Below, in pieces: positions 28,068 to 36,878 of a stretch of 64,000 nt of DNA. The notes beneath the pieces are model-generated. The model ran no database searches. It was not told where the DNA came from and saw only the letters and a list, made by a program, of their open reading frames with translations. Both the position numbers and the translations under genes were made by a program. Every line of letters begins with the position of its first letter. The first letter of the stretch is position 1. Source of the DNA: Serratia plymuthica NBRC 102599 (lineage in GTDB: Bacteria; Pseudomonadota; Gammaproteobacteria; Enterobacterales; Enterobacteriaceae); NCBI RefSeq assembly GCF_001590925.1, contig NZ_BCTU01000025.1, forward strand, positions 102,679 through 166,678. Reading direction: 5' to 3'.

Positions 28068-28904
28068 ATGTACAAGGTTGTTCCATTGATGTTAGTTATA
28101 GCGATGAGTGGATGCGCAGATAAAAGTCCTCAGCCGCCAATTGATGAATCCGGTGCCGCAGTCACCCCCCCTGCGGTAGCGCCCATAAACCTGGACAGCG
28201 AGACGTTAAGCAAGCTCAACGACATTCTCGCCAAGCACGCTACCTGGCCGGCCGGGCAGGCCAACGGCCAAACTATCAATCTGATCTCTCAGCAATTTCT
28301 GGGTACGCCTTACGTTGCCAACATGCTGATAGGCTCTCAGGACACGCCGGAAAAGCTGGTGATCGACTTCCGTGGCCTGGATTGCTTTACCTATATCGAC
28401 TACGTCGATGCGCTGAGCAAATCGCACAACCAGGCTGAATTCGTTCAACGCCTGATCCAGACCCGCTACGCCCATAGCGAAATCAGCTTCCCGCAGCGCA
28501 AACATTTCTTCACCGACTGGGCACAGGTCGCCAAAACAAACGTGACCGACATTACCGCTCAACTCAGCCCGCACGCGGTGACGCAGGTGAAAAATCTGAA
28601 CCAAAAGGCCGATGGCGGCAGCTATCTGCCCGGCCTGAAAAATGTTCGACGCAGCATCACTTATCTGCCCAGCGATGTGATTGACGATAAGGTGCTGGCC
28701 CAGTTGCGCACCGGCGATTACATCGGTATCTACACCAATCTTGCCGGGCTGGACGTCACTCACACCGGCATCTTTATCATGACCGAAAACGGCCCGATGT
28801 TGCGCAATGCCTCTTCGCGCAAGGAAAACATGAAGGTAGTGGACTCGCCCTTTATGGACTATGTGATCAACACGCCAGGCATCGTCGTGCTGCGCGCCAA
28901 ATAA
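28068..28904 (+). CDS. Lipoprotein with DUF1460 (NlpC/P60-like amidase fold)
   Basis: 278 residues from ATG 28068 with GGAGG upstream; the frame runs open from 27903 but lacks any signal there. A lipobox LVIAMSGCAD gives a lipoprotein. A proline-rich linker follows. The catalytic part has FRGLDCFTYIDYVDAL near residue 105 with a Cys nucleophile, and VTHTGIFIMTENGPMLRNAS near 230 with the His, as in the DUF1460 group related to N-acetylmuramoyl-L-alanine amidases. Likely acts on peptidoglycan in the periplasm; substrate unproven. Confidence 0.8.
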   Translation: MYKVVPLMLVIAMSGCADKSPQPPIDESGAAVTPPAVAPINLDSETLSKLNDILAKHATWPAGQANGQTINLISQQFLGTPYVANMLIGSQDTPEKLVIDFRGLDCFTYIDYVDALSKSHNQAEFVQRLIQTRYAHSEISFPQRKHFFTDWAQVAKTNVTDITAQLSPHAVTQVKNLNQKADGGSYLPGLKNVRRSITYLPSDVIDDKVLAQLRTGDYIGIYTNLAGLDVTHTGIFIMTENGPMLRNASSRKENMKVVDSPFMDYVINTPGIVVLRAK

Positions 28905-28914
28905 CCGCCCTTCC

Positions 28915-28956
28915 AGACCCAATGGCTTTCAGGGTGCAATCTGAAAGCCAGGGTCT
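28915..28956 (+). terminator. Long hairpin after the DUF1460 lipoprotein gene
   Basis: AGACCC plus TGGCTTTCAG pair with CTGAAAGCCA plus GGGTCT, a 16-bp stem broken only by a two-base bulge, with an eight-base loop. No T run follows. Confidence 0.6.
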
Positions 28957-29082
28957 CTATACAACTCCCTGTTATTACCTATAACCCTTTGTGCTGAGCA
29001 AGCGTTTGACTTCCCTGCAGGTTCAGGCTTAGCTAACAGCACAAAACCAACTGATTTTACTGTTTTTTTCAGGGAGAACACG

Positions 29083-29895
29083 ATGTTAAAGACCTGGCGT
29101 TTTACCGCCGTGATGGCGGCGTTTGCCGCCACGCTGGCACTGCAAGGTTGCGATAAGCCGGTAGACCAGAACCTTATCAAGGTCGGGGTTATCAACGGCG
29201 CGGAGCAGGACGTGGCGGAAGTCGCCAAACAGGTAGCGAAAGAGAAATACGGCCTTGAGGTTGAACTGGTCGGTTTCAGCGGCTCTCTGCTGCCGAACGA
29301 CGCCACCGATAAAGGTGAGCTGGATGCCAACGTATTCCAGCACCGGCCGTTCCTCGAACAGCAAAATAAAGATCACGGCTACAAGCTGGTGGCGGTGGGC
29401 AATACCTTCGTGTTCCCGATGGCCGGCTATTCGAAAAAAATCAAATCGCTGAAAGAGCTGCAGGACGGCGCCGTTATCGCCATTCCGTTGGATCCGACCA
29501 ACCTCGGCCGCGCGTTGCTGCTGCTGGAGAAAACCGGCCTGATTACCCTGAAACCGGGTAAAGGGCTACTGCCAACCTCGCTGGATATCAGCGCCAACCC
29601 GCATAACTACAAGATTATGGAGCTGGAGGGCGCTCAATTGCCGCAAGTGCTGGATGACCCTAAAGTCACAGTAGCTATCATCAGCACCACCTACATCAAC
29701 CAGACCGGGCTGACGCCAACCAAAGACGGCATCTTTATCGAAGACAAAGATTCGCCGTACACCAACATCATAGTGACGCGCGAAGACAACAAAGACGCGC
29801 TGAACGTGCAAAACTTCATCAAGGCCTACGAGTCGGATGAAGTGGCCAAAGCCGCCGAGAAAATTTTTAACGGCGGTGCGGTAAAAGGCTGGTAA
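29083..29895 (+). CDS. nlpA: MetQ/NlpA-family lipoprotein, probable methionine-binding protein
   Basis: 270 residues. Lipobox LALQGCDK after a signal peptide; then the NlpA fold: IKVGVINGAEQDVAEVA, NVFQHRPFLEQQNKD, FVFPMAGYSKKIKSL, AIPLDPTNLGRALLLLEKTG and a C-terminal VNAxx-like YTNIIVTREDNKD. It belongs to the D-methionine-binding lipoproteins. With no metN or metI beside it, it resembles the orphan NlpA rather than MetQ of the metNIQ operon, so it probably works with the MetNI permease encoded elsewhere. Confidence 0.85.
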   Translation: MLKTWRFTAVMAAFAATLALQGCDKPVDQNLIKVGVINGAEQDVAEVAKQVAKEKYGLEVELVGFSGSLLPNDATDKGELDANVFQHRPFLEQQNKDHGYKLVAVGNTFVFPMAGYSKKIKSLKELQDGAVIAIPLDPTNLGRALLLLEKTGLITLKPGKGLLPTSLDISANPHNYKIMELEGAQLPQVLDDPKVTVAIISTTYINQTGLTPTKDGIFIEDKDSPYTNIIVTREDNKDALNVQNFIKAYESDEVAKAAEKIFNGGAVKGW

Positions 29896-29969
29896 GCAAG
29901 CGGTTCCCCTCCTTGCGGGTGCTATTTTCGGCGCCCGCCACTTTCCTGAAAATATCCCCTTCGGCGCTA

Positions 29970-30000
29970 TTGACCCTCACGTCGCGTCAGGCTTTAGTAT
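29970..30000 (+). promoter_or_regulatory. MerR-type promoter with 19-bp spacer
   Basis: TTGACC (29970-29975) and TAGTAT (29995-30000) are separated by 19 bp, longer than optimal as in MerR-activated promoters. The spacer holds CCTCACG and CGTCAGG as a near-palindrome. It lies 29 bases before the MerR-family gene, so autoregulation is expected. Confidence 0.75.
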
Positions 30001-30028
30001 CCCTGCACGCACTGGGGAGGAGCACGTC

Positions 30029-31054
30029 ATGTTATTAAAAGTGGGCGAACTGGCCCGCCGTTCCGGCATTACCGTCAGGACACTGCATTATTACGACAGC
30101 ATTGGTTTGCTGATCCCTTCTGCGCGTTCCGACGCCGGCTACCGTTTATACAACCGGGCTGACATCACCCGCTTGCACCATATTCAGGCGTTGCGCCGAA
30201 TGGGGGTCCAGCTTGCGGAGGTCGGGGCACTTCTGACACGTTCCGGGGTAACGTTAACCCAGGTGATTGAACAGCAGATAACCATGCTGGATCGGCAGTT
30301 GGCGCAGACCCTAGCGCTACGCGATCATTTGCAGCATATGCATGCCCAGCTCACCGCCGGGGACGAACCGGAACTGAACGACTGGCTGACTACGTTGGAG
30401 TTAATGACCATGTACGACAAATATTTTACCGCCGACGAACTGGCGCAACTGCCCTTCTATCAGGCCGATCAGGCGCGCAATCAGGAATGGGGCGAGCTGG
30501 TGAGCAGCATGCGCCAGTTGATCGACAGTGGCGTCGAAGCGCAAGCGCCGCAGGCGCAGGCCCTGGCGCGGCGTTGGATGCAGATGCTGGAACGCGATAC
30601 CGCGCTTAATCCGGCGTTTCTTACCCGGCTTAACGCCATGCATGCCGATGAGCCCTCAATGCGCGAACAGACCGGCATCACCCCGGCTGTGACCGATTAT
30701 GTCACCCGGGCCTTTGCCGAAACCAAGTTGTCGATCTACCAAAAATACCTGTCGGCGGAAGAATACGCCTACGTGCGCCAACACTACTTTACCCGCCTGC
30801 ACGAATGGCCGGCGCTGATCGCCCAGTTCCATCAGGCGCTAAGAGACGGCGTGCCGCCGGAGTCCGTTCAGGCGAAGCAACTGGCGGCCAAATGGCTAGA
30901 GCTGTTCCAGTCCTATGCCGGCACTGACCCGGCCACCCAGATGAAAATTCGCCAGGCGATGGAACAAGAGCCGACGCTGACCGAAGGCACCTGGTTGACC
31001 CCGGCGCTGCTGAGCTATCTGCAACAGGCAGTGACGCATCTGATGCGCGGCTAG
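30029..31054 (+). CDS. MerR-family regulator with TipAS-like drug-sensing region
   Basis: 341 residues. N-terminal MerR DNA-binding domain with VGELARRSGITVRTLHYYD, followed by GLLIPSARSDAGYRLY and a dimerisation helix (residues 80-110). The C-terminal 220 residues contain two TipAS-like segments, for example KYFTADELAQLPFYQAD and KYLSAEEYAYVRQHYF, each followed by helices rich in Trp. TipAS domains bind thiopeptides and other amphiphilic compounds. It begins shortly after its own MerR-type promoter and overlaps by four bases the end of the convergent LysR gene. No clear target gene adjoins. Confidence 0.9.
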   Translation: MLLKVGELARRSGITVRTLHYYDSIGLLIPSARSDAGYRLYNRADITRLHHIQALRRMGVQLAEVGALLTRSGVTLTQVIEQQITMLDRQLAQTLALRDHLQHMHAQLTAGDEPELNDWLTTLELMTMYDKYFTADELAQLPFYQADQARNQEWGELVSSMRQLIDSGVEAQAPQAQALARRWMQMLERDTALNPAFLTRLNAMHADEPSMREQTGITPAVTDYVTRAFAETKLSIYQKYLSAEEYAYVRQHYFTRLHEWPALIAQFHQALRDGVPPESVQAKQLAAKWLELFQSYAGTDPATQMKIRQAMEQEPTLTEGTWLTPALLSYLQQAVTHLMRG

Positions 31055-31929
31055 GTAAGGTTATCCACCAGCCGGGTGATCCCCGCCACACCCGCGTAGC
31101 ATTCCAGTAAAAACGCCGTCACGGCGGCGATACCCGGTGCATGACGAATGTCGTCATGCACCGTTAGCCAGACTTCGCGCCGCAGCCCAAGCGGCGGCGC
31201 CAGGCGTTCAAGCCCCAGTTCCTGCGCGGCAAAATGCGGCAGCAGCGCAATGCCCGCGCCGGCCGCAGCGGCGGCAGCCTGAATCATCAGGTCGTTGCTG
31301 CGCATCACCAGCGACCGGGGCCCGGCCTGCTCCAGCAACCATTTTTGCTGCGCCGAAGCGGCCCGTTCATCGTGATAACCAATAAATCCCCGCTCCGCCT
31401 CCGGCGTGTCTCGCAGATAACCGGCGTTGGCGTACAGCCCGAACTCGACGGTGCCGATTTTTCTCGCCACCAGATCGCTTTCAGTGACGCGGCTGAGCCT
31501 GATGGCAATATCCGCCTCGCCACGCAGCAGCGATACGTTGGCGGTATCAGCCAGCAAAACCAGTCGCAAATCCGGATAACGGCGCTGCAACTCGGCAATA
31601 CGCGGAGCGATCAGTTTCAGCCCCATCACCGGCGGCACGCTCAGCGTCACCTCACCCGCTATGCCCTGTCGCCCACTGAGGGCGGCGCGGCTGACGGCGA
31701 AGGCATTGAGCGTCATGCTGTCCCCTTGCGCCGCGATGCGTTGCCCGTCGACGGTGAGCAGGTAGCTGCGCGGGCGGCGATCCACCAGTTTTAACGCCAG
31801 CGATGCTTCCAGGCTGGCGATACGGCGGGCAACGGTGGCGTGATCGACCTGCAAACTGCGAGCCGCACCCGACAGCGACTTCTCGCGCGCAAACACCATG
31901 AAGTAGTGCAAATCCTCCCAATTGAACAT
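31051..31929 (-). CDS. LysR-family regulator
   Basis: 292 residues with the N-terminal HTH FMVFAREKSLSGAARSLQV and DHATVARRIASLEASLALKL, then an effector domain with GEVTLSVPPVMGLKLIAPRI near residue 95 and ADIAIRLSRVTESDLVARKI. It is transcribed divergently from an EamA transporter at 32029, with 100 bases between, so that transporter is the likely target. Confidence 0.88.
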   Translation of the reverse strand: MFNWEDLHYFMVFAREKSLSGAARSLQVDHATVARRIASLEASLALKLVDRRPRSYLLTVDGQRIAAQGDSMTLNAFAVSRAALSGRQGIAGEVTLSVPPVMGLKLIAPRIAELQRRYPDLRLVLLADTANVSLLRGEADIAIRLSRVTESDLVARKIGTVEFGLYANAGYLRDTPEAERGFIGYHDERAASAQQKWLLEQAGPRSLVMRSNDLMIQAAAAAAGAGIALLPHFAAQELGLERLAPPLGLRREVWLTVHDDIRHAPGIAAVTAFLLECYAGVAGITRLVDNLT

Positions 31930-32028
31930 GGGTGTTTTCTCACATCACAAGTGAATAGATAGGGGATTTTACCGCAACAATCCGTGGCGCAAACTGTTTT
32001 TGTTTATTCCACACCACAGGAAACCACC

Positions 32029-32955
32029 ATGAAAACTTCGCTGCCGCTGGCCTATCTGGGGGTGATTATCGCCACCTTTTTCTGGGGCACCAACTTCAAT
32101 GCCGGTGCCTATATCATCGCCCATCAGCCGCCGATCACCGCGTCGATCGAGCGTTTCAGCCTGGCGACGCTGGCGCTGTTGCTATTCTTCGGTCTGCGCG
32201 GGCAGTTACGCTTCATTACGCTGAGGAACAACTGGCTGGCCTACCTTGGGCTGGGCGTGCTCGGCTTTACGTTGTTTAACCTGTGCACCTTTTTCGGCCT
32301 GCAATCCACCACGCCGATCAACGGTGCGCTGATCCTCGCCACCACGCCGCTGTGGACAATGCTGTTCGGGGTATTTTGGGAGCATGAAAAACTGAGTGGG
32401 TCACGCGCCGCCGGCCTGCTGGCGGGTTTTATCGGCGTAACGCTGGTGCTCACCAAAGGCAGCCTGCAAACGCTGTTGCGGTTGGAAATCAACCCCGGCG
32501 ACGGCATTATCCTGCTCGGCAGCCTGGCCTGGGCGCTGAATATGGTCGGTACCCGGCGGCTGGTGCATAACGCCACAGCCATCGAAACCACCAGCTATTC
32601 GATGTTGTTCGGCACGCTGGCACTGCTGCCGCTGGGGTTTATCTTCGAAAACCCGCTGCAAAGTATGGCGTCAGCCAGCCTCAGCGTGCATGCGGCGGTG
32701 GTTTATCTGGCGCTGTGCGGATCGCTGCTGGCCTATCTGCTGTGGTTCAACGGGCTGGAAAAAATCGGCTCGATGCACACCGCCATTTTCTTCAATCTGG
32801 CACCGGTGTTTACCCTGCTGGTGGCCACCCTCACCGGCACTGCACCCAACGTCTGGCAATTGGCCGGGGCGGTCTGGGTTATCCTCGGCGTTCTGCTGGC
32901 CTCCGGCGCAGTAAACCGCCTGGTGCCACGGCACCGGGCCAGCAGACAACTATAG
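32029..32955 (+). CDS. EamA-family (DMT) transporter
   Basis: 308 residues from ATG 32029 with AGGAAACC upstream; the 15 codons further upstream have no ribosome site. Ten hydrophobic segments in two EamA repeats, with the conserved start GVIIATFFWGTNFNAGAYI and TTPLWTMLFGVFWEHEKLSG in the first repeat, and GLEKIGSMHTAIFFNLAPVF in the second. Drug/metabolite exporter superfamily; the substrate is unknown. The divergent LysR gene probably regulates it. Confidence 0.87.
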   Translation: MKTSLPLAYLGVIIATFFWGTNFNAGAYIIAHQPPITASIERFSLATLALLLFFGLRGQLRFITLRNNWLAYLGLGVLGFTLFNLCTFFGLQSTTPINGALILATTPLWTMLFGVFWEHEKLSGSRAAGLLAGFIGVTLVLTKGSLQTLLRLEINPGDGIILLGSLAWALNMVGTRRLVHNATAIETTSYSMLFGTLALLPLGFIFENPLQSMASASLSVHAAVVYLALCGSLLAYLLWFNGLEKIGSMHTAIFFNLAPVFTLLVATLTGTAPNVWQLAGAVWVILGVLLASGAVNRLVPRHRASRQL

Positions 32956-33057
32956 TTTTTTTTATCACCGGCATAAAAAAGCCCAATTTACCTTGGCATC
33001 GGACGGGGAGCATAATGCGTTTATCTTCTGATTTTTCAAGGTAAACAAAGAACGCTT

Positions 33058-33594
33058 ATGCCCCTTTCCGCCCCGTTGATCATCACCGACGCCACGCCGG
33101 ATGACCTGGCCGCCGTACAACAGATCTACGCCTACCACGTGCTTTACGGCGCGGCATCCTTTGAAGAAACGCCGCCCACCTGTGAAGAAATGCAGCAGCG
33201 ATGCAGCAAGGTACAGGAAGCCGGGCTGCCCTGGCTGGTCGCCAAACGGGAAGATCGCGTGGTGGGCTACTGTTACGCCACGCCCTATCGGCCACGCCCG
33301 GCCTACCGGTTTACCGTAGAAGACTCGGTGTATATCGCCGAAGGTCAGCAGGGTAACGGCATCGGCAAAGCACTGCTGGCCGAGCTGATCGCTCGTTGCG
33401 AGCGCGGCCCCTGGCGGCAGATGCTGGCGATCGTCGGCAATGCCGAAGACAATCGGGGCTCGCTGGCCTTGCATCAGAAATTGGGCTTTACCAGCGTGGG
33501 GACATTGAACGCGGTAGGTTTTAAATTTGGTGACTGGCGCGACACGCATATCATGCAACGCGCACTGGGCGAAGGCGATGCCACGCCGCCTTAA
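33058..33594 (+). CDS. GNAT acetyltransferase, phosphinothricin/methionine-sulfone type
   Basis: 178 residues. ATPDDLAAVQQIYAYHVLYG at the start and SFEETPPT near residue 35 are typical of the Pat/MnaT branch of GNAT enzymes. The acetyl-CoA loop is QQGNGIGKALLAELI near 97, and LALHQKLGFTSVGTL follows near 140. These enzymes acetylate phosphinothricin, methionine sulfone or sulfoximine, or small amino acid analogues. Function here is inferred from the family only. Single gene with an A+T-rich promoter region. Confidence 0.82.
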   Translation: MPLSAPLIITDATPDDLAAVQQIYAYHVLYGAASFEETPPTCEEMQQRCSKVQEAGLPWLVAKREDRVVGYCYATPYRPRPAYRFTVEDSVYIAEGQQGNGIGKALLAELIARCERGPWRQMLAIVGNAEDNRGSLALHQKLGFTSVGTLNAVGFKFGDWRDTHIMQRALGEGDATPP

Positions 33595-33698
33595 TCGTCA
33601 ATGCGGCGGGCAATTTGCAAAATATCAGCTACAGTAAATAATGATTTCATTAGGTTAGCGAGAGCTCACGTCCCCTTATAACCCCTTGGGAGAGATAA

Positions 33699-33782
33699 AT
33701 GAAAATTATTCTGTGGATTATCGCCATTATCTTTATCGTTGGCCTGCTCACCATTACCGGCGTCTTCAAGCTGATCTTCTAA
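33699..33782 (+). CDS. yohP: Small inner membrane protein YohP, 27 residues
   Basis: A 27-residue single-span membrane protein, MKIILWIIAIIFIVGLLTIT then GVFKLIF. It matches E. coli YohP in length, in the MKIILW start and in the GVFK-IF end. GGGAGAG at 33688-33694 is a good ribosome site. YohP is known as a very short protein inserted in the inner membrane. It is encoded in a 220-base space between two annotated genes and would be missed by most gene callers. Confidence 0.88.
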   Translation: MKIILWIIAIIFIVGLLTITGVFKLIF

Positions 33783-33814
33783 AACTTGCCCGCGCCATCC
33801 GGCGCGGGATCGCA

Positions 33815-34741
33815 TCAGGCTTTGAAGCGGCCGCGAATGGCACCCAGAGCCGAAACCACCAGCAGCACCACGCCACCGGCAACCAGGCCGAACACCACGT
33901 TGAGCAAAGCGGGGATCGCACCCTGCAGAATATGGCCGAAGGTCGGTACGACGGTAGCGTACGACGCCCAGTCTTCGAACAAATGATGCACCGGAGGCAG
34001 ACCGTGGGTCAGAATGCCGCCGCCGACCATAAACATGGCGACAGTACCGACGATCGACAGGGTTTTCATCAGGTAAGGTGCGGCACTGACAATGCCATTG
34101 CCAATCGAGCGCGCCAGCGCGCTGGTTTTGCGGCTCAGGTACAACCCCAGATCGTCAAGCTTGACGATGCCGGCCACGATACCGTAAACGCCGATCGTCA
34201 TCACAATCGCGATGCCGCTCAACACAATCACTTGCTGGCTAAAGCTCGCGCCGGCCACGGTGCCCAGAGTGATGGCGATAATCTCGGCGGACAGCACGAA
34301 ATCGGTGCGGATCGCCCCTTTCACCTTGCGCTGCTCATAGGCCGCCACGTCTTCATTGGCGTCCAGTTCTTCTTTTTTCTCCTCCCCTTGCTTGCCGTGA
34401 GTCAGGCTGTGGAACACTTTTTCAAAACCTTCGTAACACAGGTAAGCGCCGCCCACCATCAGCAGCGGCGTGATCGCCCAAGGGGCGAATGCGCTGATCA
34501 GCAACGCCAGCGGCACCAGAATCAGTTTGTTGATAAACGAACCTTTGGCCACGCTCCACACCACCGGCAGTTCGCGATCGGCCGTGACCCCGCTAACCTG
34601 TTGCGCATTCAGCGCCAGATCGTCCCCCAGCACCCCAGCGGTCTTTTTCGCCGCCATTTTTGTCATCAGCGAGACGTCGTCCAGCAGCGAAGCGATGTCG
34701 TCGATTAAAGTCAGTAAGCTACTTCCGGCCAAAATGGTCAT
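33815..34741 (-). CDS. yedI: DUF808-family inner membrane protein
   Basis: 308 residues when started at ATG 34741, which aligns with the E. coli YedI start (LAGSSLLTL); a TTG at 34750 would add three residues and has a ribosome-like AAGG placed awkwardly. [39 protein letters not shown] and about six hydrophobic segments are typical of DUF808. A charged cytoplasmic stretch ([16 protein letters not shown]) sits mid-protein. Function unknown in any organism I recall. Confidence 0.87.
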   Translation of the reverse strand: MTILAGSSLLTLIDDIASLLDDVSLMTKMAAKKTAGVLGDDLALNAQQVSGVTADRELPVVWSVAKGSFINKLILVPLALLISAFAPWAITPLLMVGGAYLCYEGFEKVFHSLTHGKQGEEKKEELDANEDVAAYEQRKVKGAIRTDFVLSAEIIAITLGTVAGASFSQQVIVLSGIAIVMTIGVYGIVAGIVKLDDLGLYLSRKTSALARSIGNGIVSAAPYLMKTLSIVGTVAMFMVGGGILTHGLPPVHHLFEDWASYATVVPTFGHILQGAIPALLNVVFGLVAGGVVLLVVSALGAIRGRFKA

Positions 34742-34820
34742 CCTTATCAAATTTCATTAAACCCTTACCCGTTTAGCATAGCGGTAAACGCCCCTGAATG
34801 TGTATAAGAGGATGGCGCAG

Positions 34821-35216
34821 TTAGCCTGCCGGCACGTTCAACTGCCAGGAGAGGCCAAAGCGATCGTTCAGCCAGCCGAAACGCGCGCTGAAGCCGTAAT
34901 CATCCAGCGGCATCAGCACTTCACCGCCCTCCGCCAGGCGGGCGAATACCCGTTCCAATTCGGCTTCGGTCGCCAAATTAACGTGGAGAGACACCGCCGG
35001 GGTAAAGCTGAAATCATGGCTGACCGGGCTGTCGCTAAACACCAGATGCTGTCGGTCAAAGTCTATCGAAGCCTGTTTTATTCGCCGCTGCCCGTCGGGC
35101 GTCTCGTCGTAATGCAGCAGTTGCTGAACCTTAAAACTGCTGAACAGCCCGCTGTAAAGATCGATAGCCTGCAGGGCGTTGCCCTGAAACAGGATAAAGG
35201 TTGCAACCTGGCTCAT
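34821..35216 (-). CDS. VOC-fold protein of the PhnB/YjdN type
   Basis: 131 residues from ATG 35216 with GAGAGG upstream; six further codons upstream are unlikely. The vicinal-oxygen-chelate fold is shown by ATFILFQGNALQAIDLYSGL, QHLVFSDSPVSHDFSF and LEGGGEVLMP-like LAEGGEVLMPLDDYGFSARF. Members bear the misleading name 3-demethylubiquinone methyltransferase. Enzymatic role unknown. Confidence 0.82.
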   Translation of the reverse strand: MSQVATFILFQGNALQAIDLYSGLFSSFKVQQLLHYDETPDGQRRIKQASIDFDRQHLVFSDSPVSHDFSFTPAVSLHVNLATEAELERVFARLAEGGEVLMPLDDYGFSARFGWLNDRFGLSWQLNVPAG

Positions 35217-35296
35217 AGGAATCCTCTCTCGCATACGATAGGGTATTTAGTGATCATAGCGGATGAAGCAACCGCCGCCGCCAAAAAGGAGGAAAG

Positions 35297-35752
35297 ATGG
35301 CAATCACCTATCGCCTGGCACAGACAAAGGATCTGGCCGGCCTTCAGGCGCTGTATCAGGAATTGCGCCCACAGGATCCCCCGCTGCGCCCGGATGCCGC
35401 CCAGCGCACTTTACAGCGTTTGCTGGACAACCCGGCAATTCGCCTGGTGGTTACCGCCGACGGTGAACAGCCGATCGCGACCTGCATGCTGGCGATGGTG
35501 CCGGGGTTGGTTCATCAGGCTCAGCCGTTCGGTATCATTGAACACGTGGTCACGGCACCGCCGTACCGCGGGCAAGGCATTGCCCTGGCGATGCTGGAAT
35601 ACACCTTGCAACTGGCGTGGCGTAAAGGGTGCTACAAAGTGATGCTGCTTTCCGGCCAGCAGCGCACCGGGGCGCACCAGTTGTATCTGCGCGCCGGATT
35701 CGACGGCGATCGGGAAAGGGGTTTTGTCATCAGGCGCCCTGAGGGCCGATAG
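35297..35752 (+). CDS. GNAT-family N-acetyltransferase
   Basis: 151 residues with strong AGGAGGAAAG upstream. IEHVVTAPPYRGQGIALAML near residue 78 is the acetyl-CoA site and GAHQLYLRAGF near 125 the C-terminal motif B. The substrate cannot be inferred. Transcribed away from the VOC gene. Confidence 0.85.
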   Translation: MAITYRLAQTKDLAGLQALYQELRPQDPPLRPDAAQRTLQRLLDNPAIRLVVTADGEQPIATCMLAMVPGLVHQAQPFGIIEHVVTAPPYRGQGIALAMLEYTLQLAWRKGCYKVMLLSGQQRTGAHQLYLRAGFDGDRERGFVIRRPEGR

Positions 35753-35753
35753 C

Positions 35754-35777
35754 GGCCTGCGGTGGAAACCGCAGGCC
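35754..35777. terminator. Hairpin between GNAT gene and pbpG
   Basis: GGCCTGCGGT and ACCGCAGGCC form a perfect 10-bp stem with a four-base loop between two convergent genes. Confidence 0.7.
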
Positions 35778-35786
35778 AGACCGGGA

Positions 35787-36716
35787 TTATTCGGTTTCGT
35801 TCTTCGCCAGACGGGCGTCTTTTTGGCGGCGATAGTCGCGGGCAGCGGCCGGGATCGGCGTTACCTTGCCGGTTTCGATCCAGGTGCGCAGGCGGTTGGC
35901 GTCAGCAAAATGCGTGTACTTGCCGAACGCGTCGAGCACCACCAGCGATACCGAGCGGCTGCCGATCATGGTGCGCATCGCCAGGCAATGCCCCGCTTCG
36001 TTAGTGAAGCCGGTTTTGGTCAGTTGGATGTTCCATTTCGGGTTGTACACCAAATGGTTGGTGTTGCGGAACGGCAGCGTGTAGTTAGGATCCTTGAAAC
36101 TCGCCATGCGCTCGGTGGTGGTGCTGAGCTGGCCAATCAACGGATATTGCTTGGTGGCGATCAGCAGCTTGGTCAGGTCACGCGCGGTCGAAACGTTATG
36201 AATCGACAACCCGGTCGGCTCCACATAACGGGTATTGGTCATGCCCAGCGATCTCGCCTTGGCGTTCATCGCTTTGATAAAGGCACCGTAACCGCCCGGA
36301 TAGTGATGCGCCAGGCTGGCGGCGGCGCGGTTTTCCGACGACATCAGCGCCAGCAGCAGCATGTCTTTGCGCGTAATTTCGCTGTTCAGACGCACGCGAG
36401 AATAAACGCCTTTCATTTCTGGCGTCTGGTGAATGTCCACCGACAGCATTTCATCCAGCGGCAGATGGGCGTCCAGCGTCACCATGGCGGTCATCAGCTT
36501 GGTGATGGAGGCGATCGGCACCACTTCATCCGGATTGCGCGCATACATCACTTTGTGGGTCTGCATATCCACCACCATCGCACTGCCGGAAGCCAGTTCA
36601 GGCTGGGCGGCATGGGCGGCGGCGTTATTTTCGCTGGCCAGCGCGCGCGGCGCGATGCCTGCTCCCGCCTGCAAAGCGAGCAGGGTTAGTACCAAAACAC
36701 GTATTTTCACATGCAT
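35787..36716 (-). CDS. pbpG: D-alanyl-D-alanine endopeptidase (PBP7)
   Basis: 309 residues with a Sec signal ([15 protein letters not shown]). Low-molecular-weight penicillin-binding protein of the S11 peptidase family: SxxK in [16 protein letters not shown], SxN in [20 protein letters not shown] and KTG in [18 protein letters not shown]. It cleaves DD-crosslinks of peptidoglycan in the periplasm. In E. coli it adjoins yohC and yohD. Here the neighbours have been replaced by other genes and relics. Confidence 0.94.
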   Translation of the reverse strand: MHVKIRVLVLTLLALQAGAGIAPRALASENNAAAHAAQPELASGSAMVVDMQTHKVMYARNPDEVVPIASITKLMTAMVTLDAHLPLDEMLSVDIHQTPEMKGVYSRVRLNSEITRKDMLLLALMSSENRAAASLAHHYPGGYGAFIKAMNAKARSLGMTNTRYVEPTGLSIHNVSTARDLTKLLIATKQYPLIGQLSTTTERMASFKDPNYTLPFRNTNHLVYNPKWNIQLTKTGFTNEAGHCLAMRTMIGSRSVSLVVLDAFGKYTHFADANRLRTWIETGKVTPIPAAARDYRRQKDARLAKNETE

Positions 36717-36878
36717 TACTCTGTCACTGGAGAAGAGGAAGGTCTTATTTGGCAGAATTATATGTGAGGGATCTCAAGTTGGCACTGGGATTATGCGCCC
36801 CCATTTGTGACAAATTCTGTCGGACAGAATATTGCGCAAACCGCGAGCGCTCTGGGGTGGGCGCCCGCGAGGGAAAAG

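Noticed and set aside
33686..34708. 340-codon open frame on the plus strand
   Set aside because: Antisense of yedI and overlaps yohP in another frame; no coding pattern.
35724..36689. 321-codon open frame on the plus strand
   Set aside because: Antisense of pbpG, which has complete catalytic motifs.
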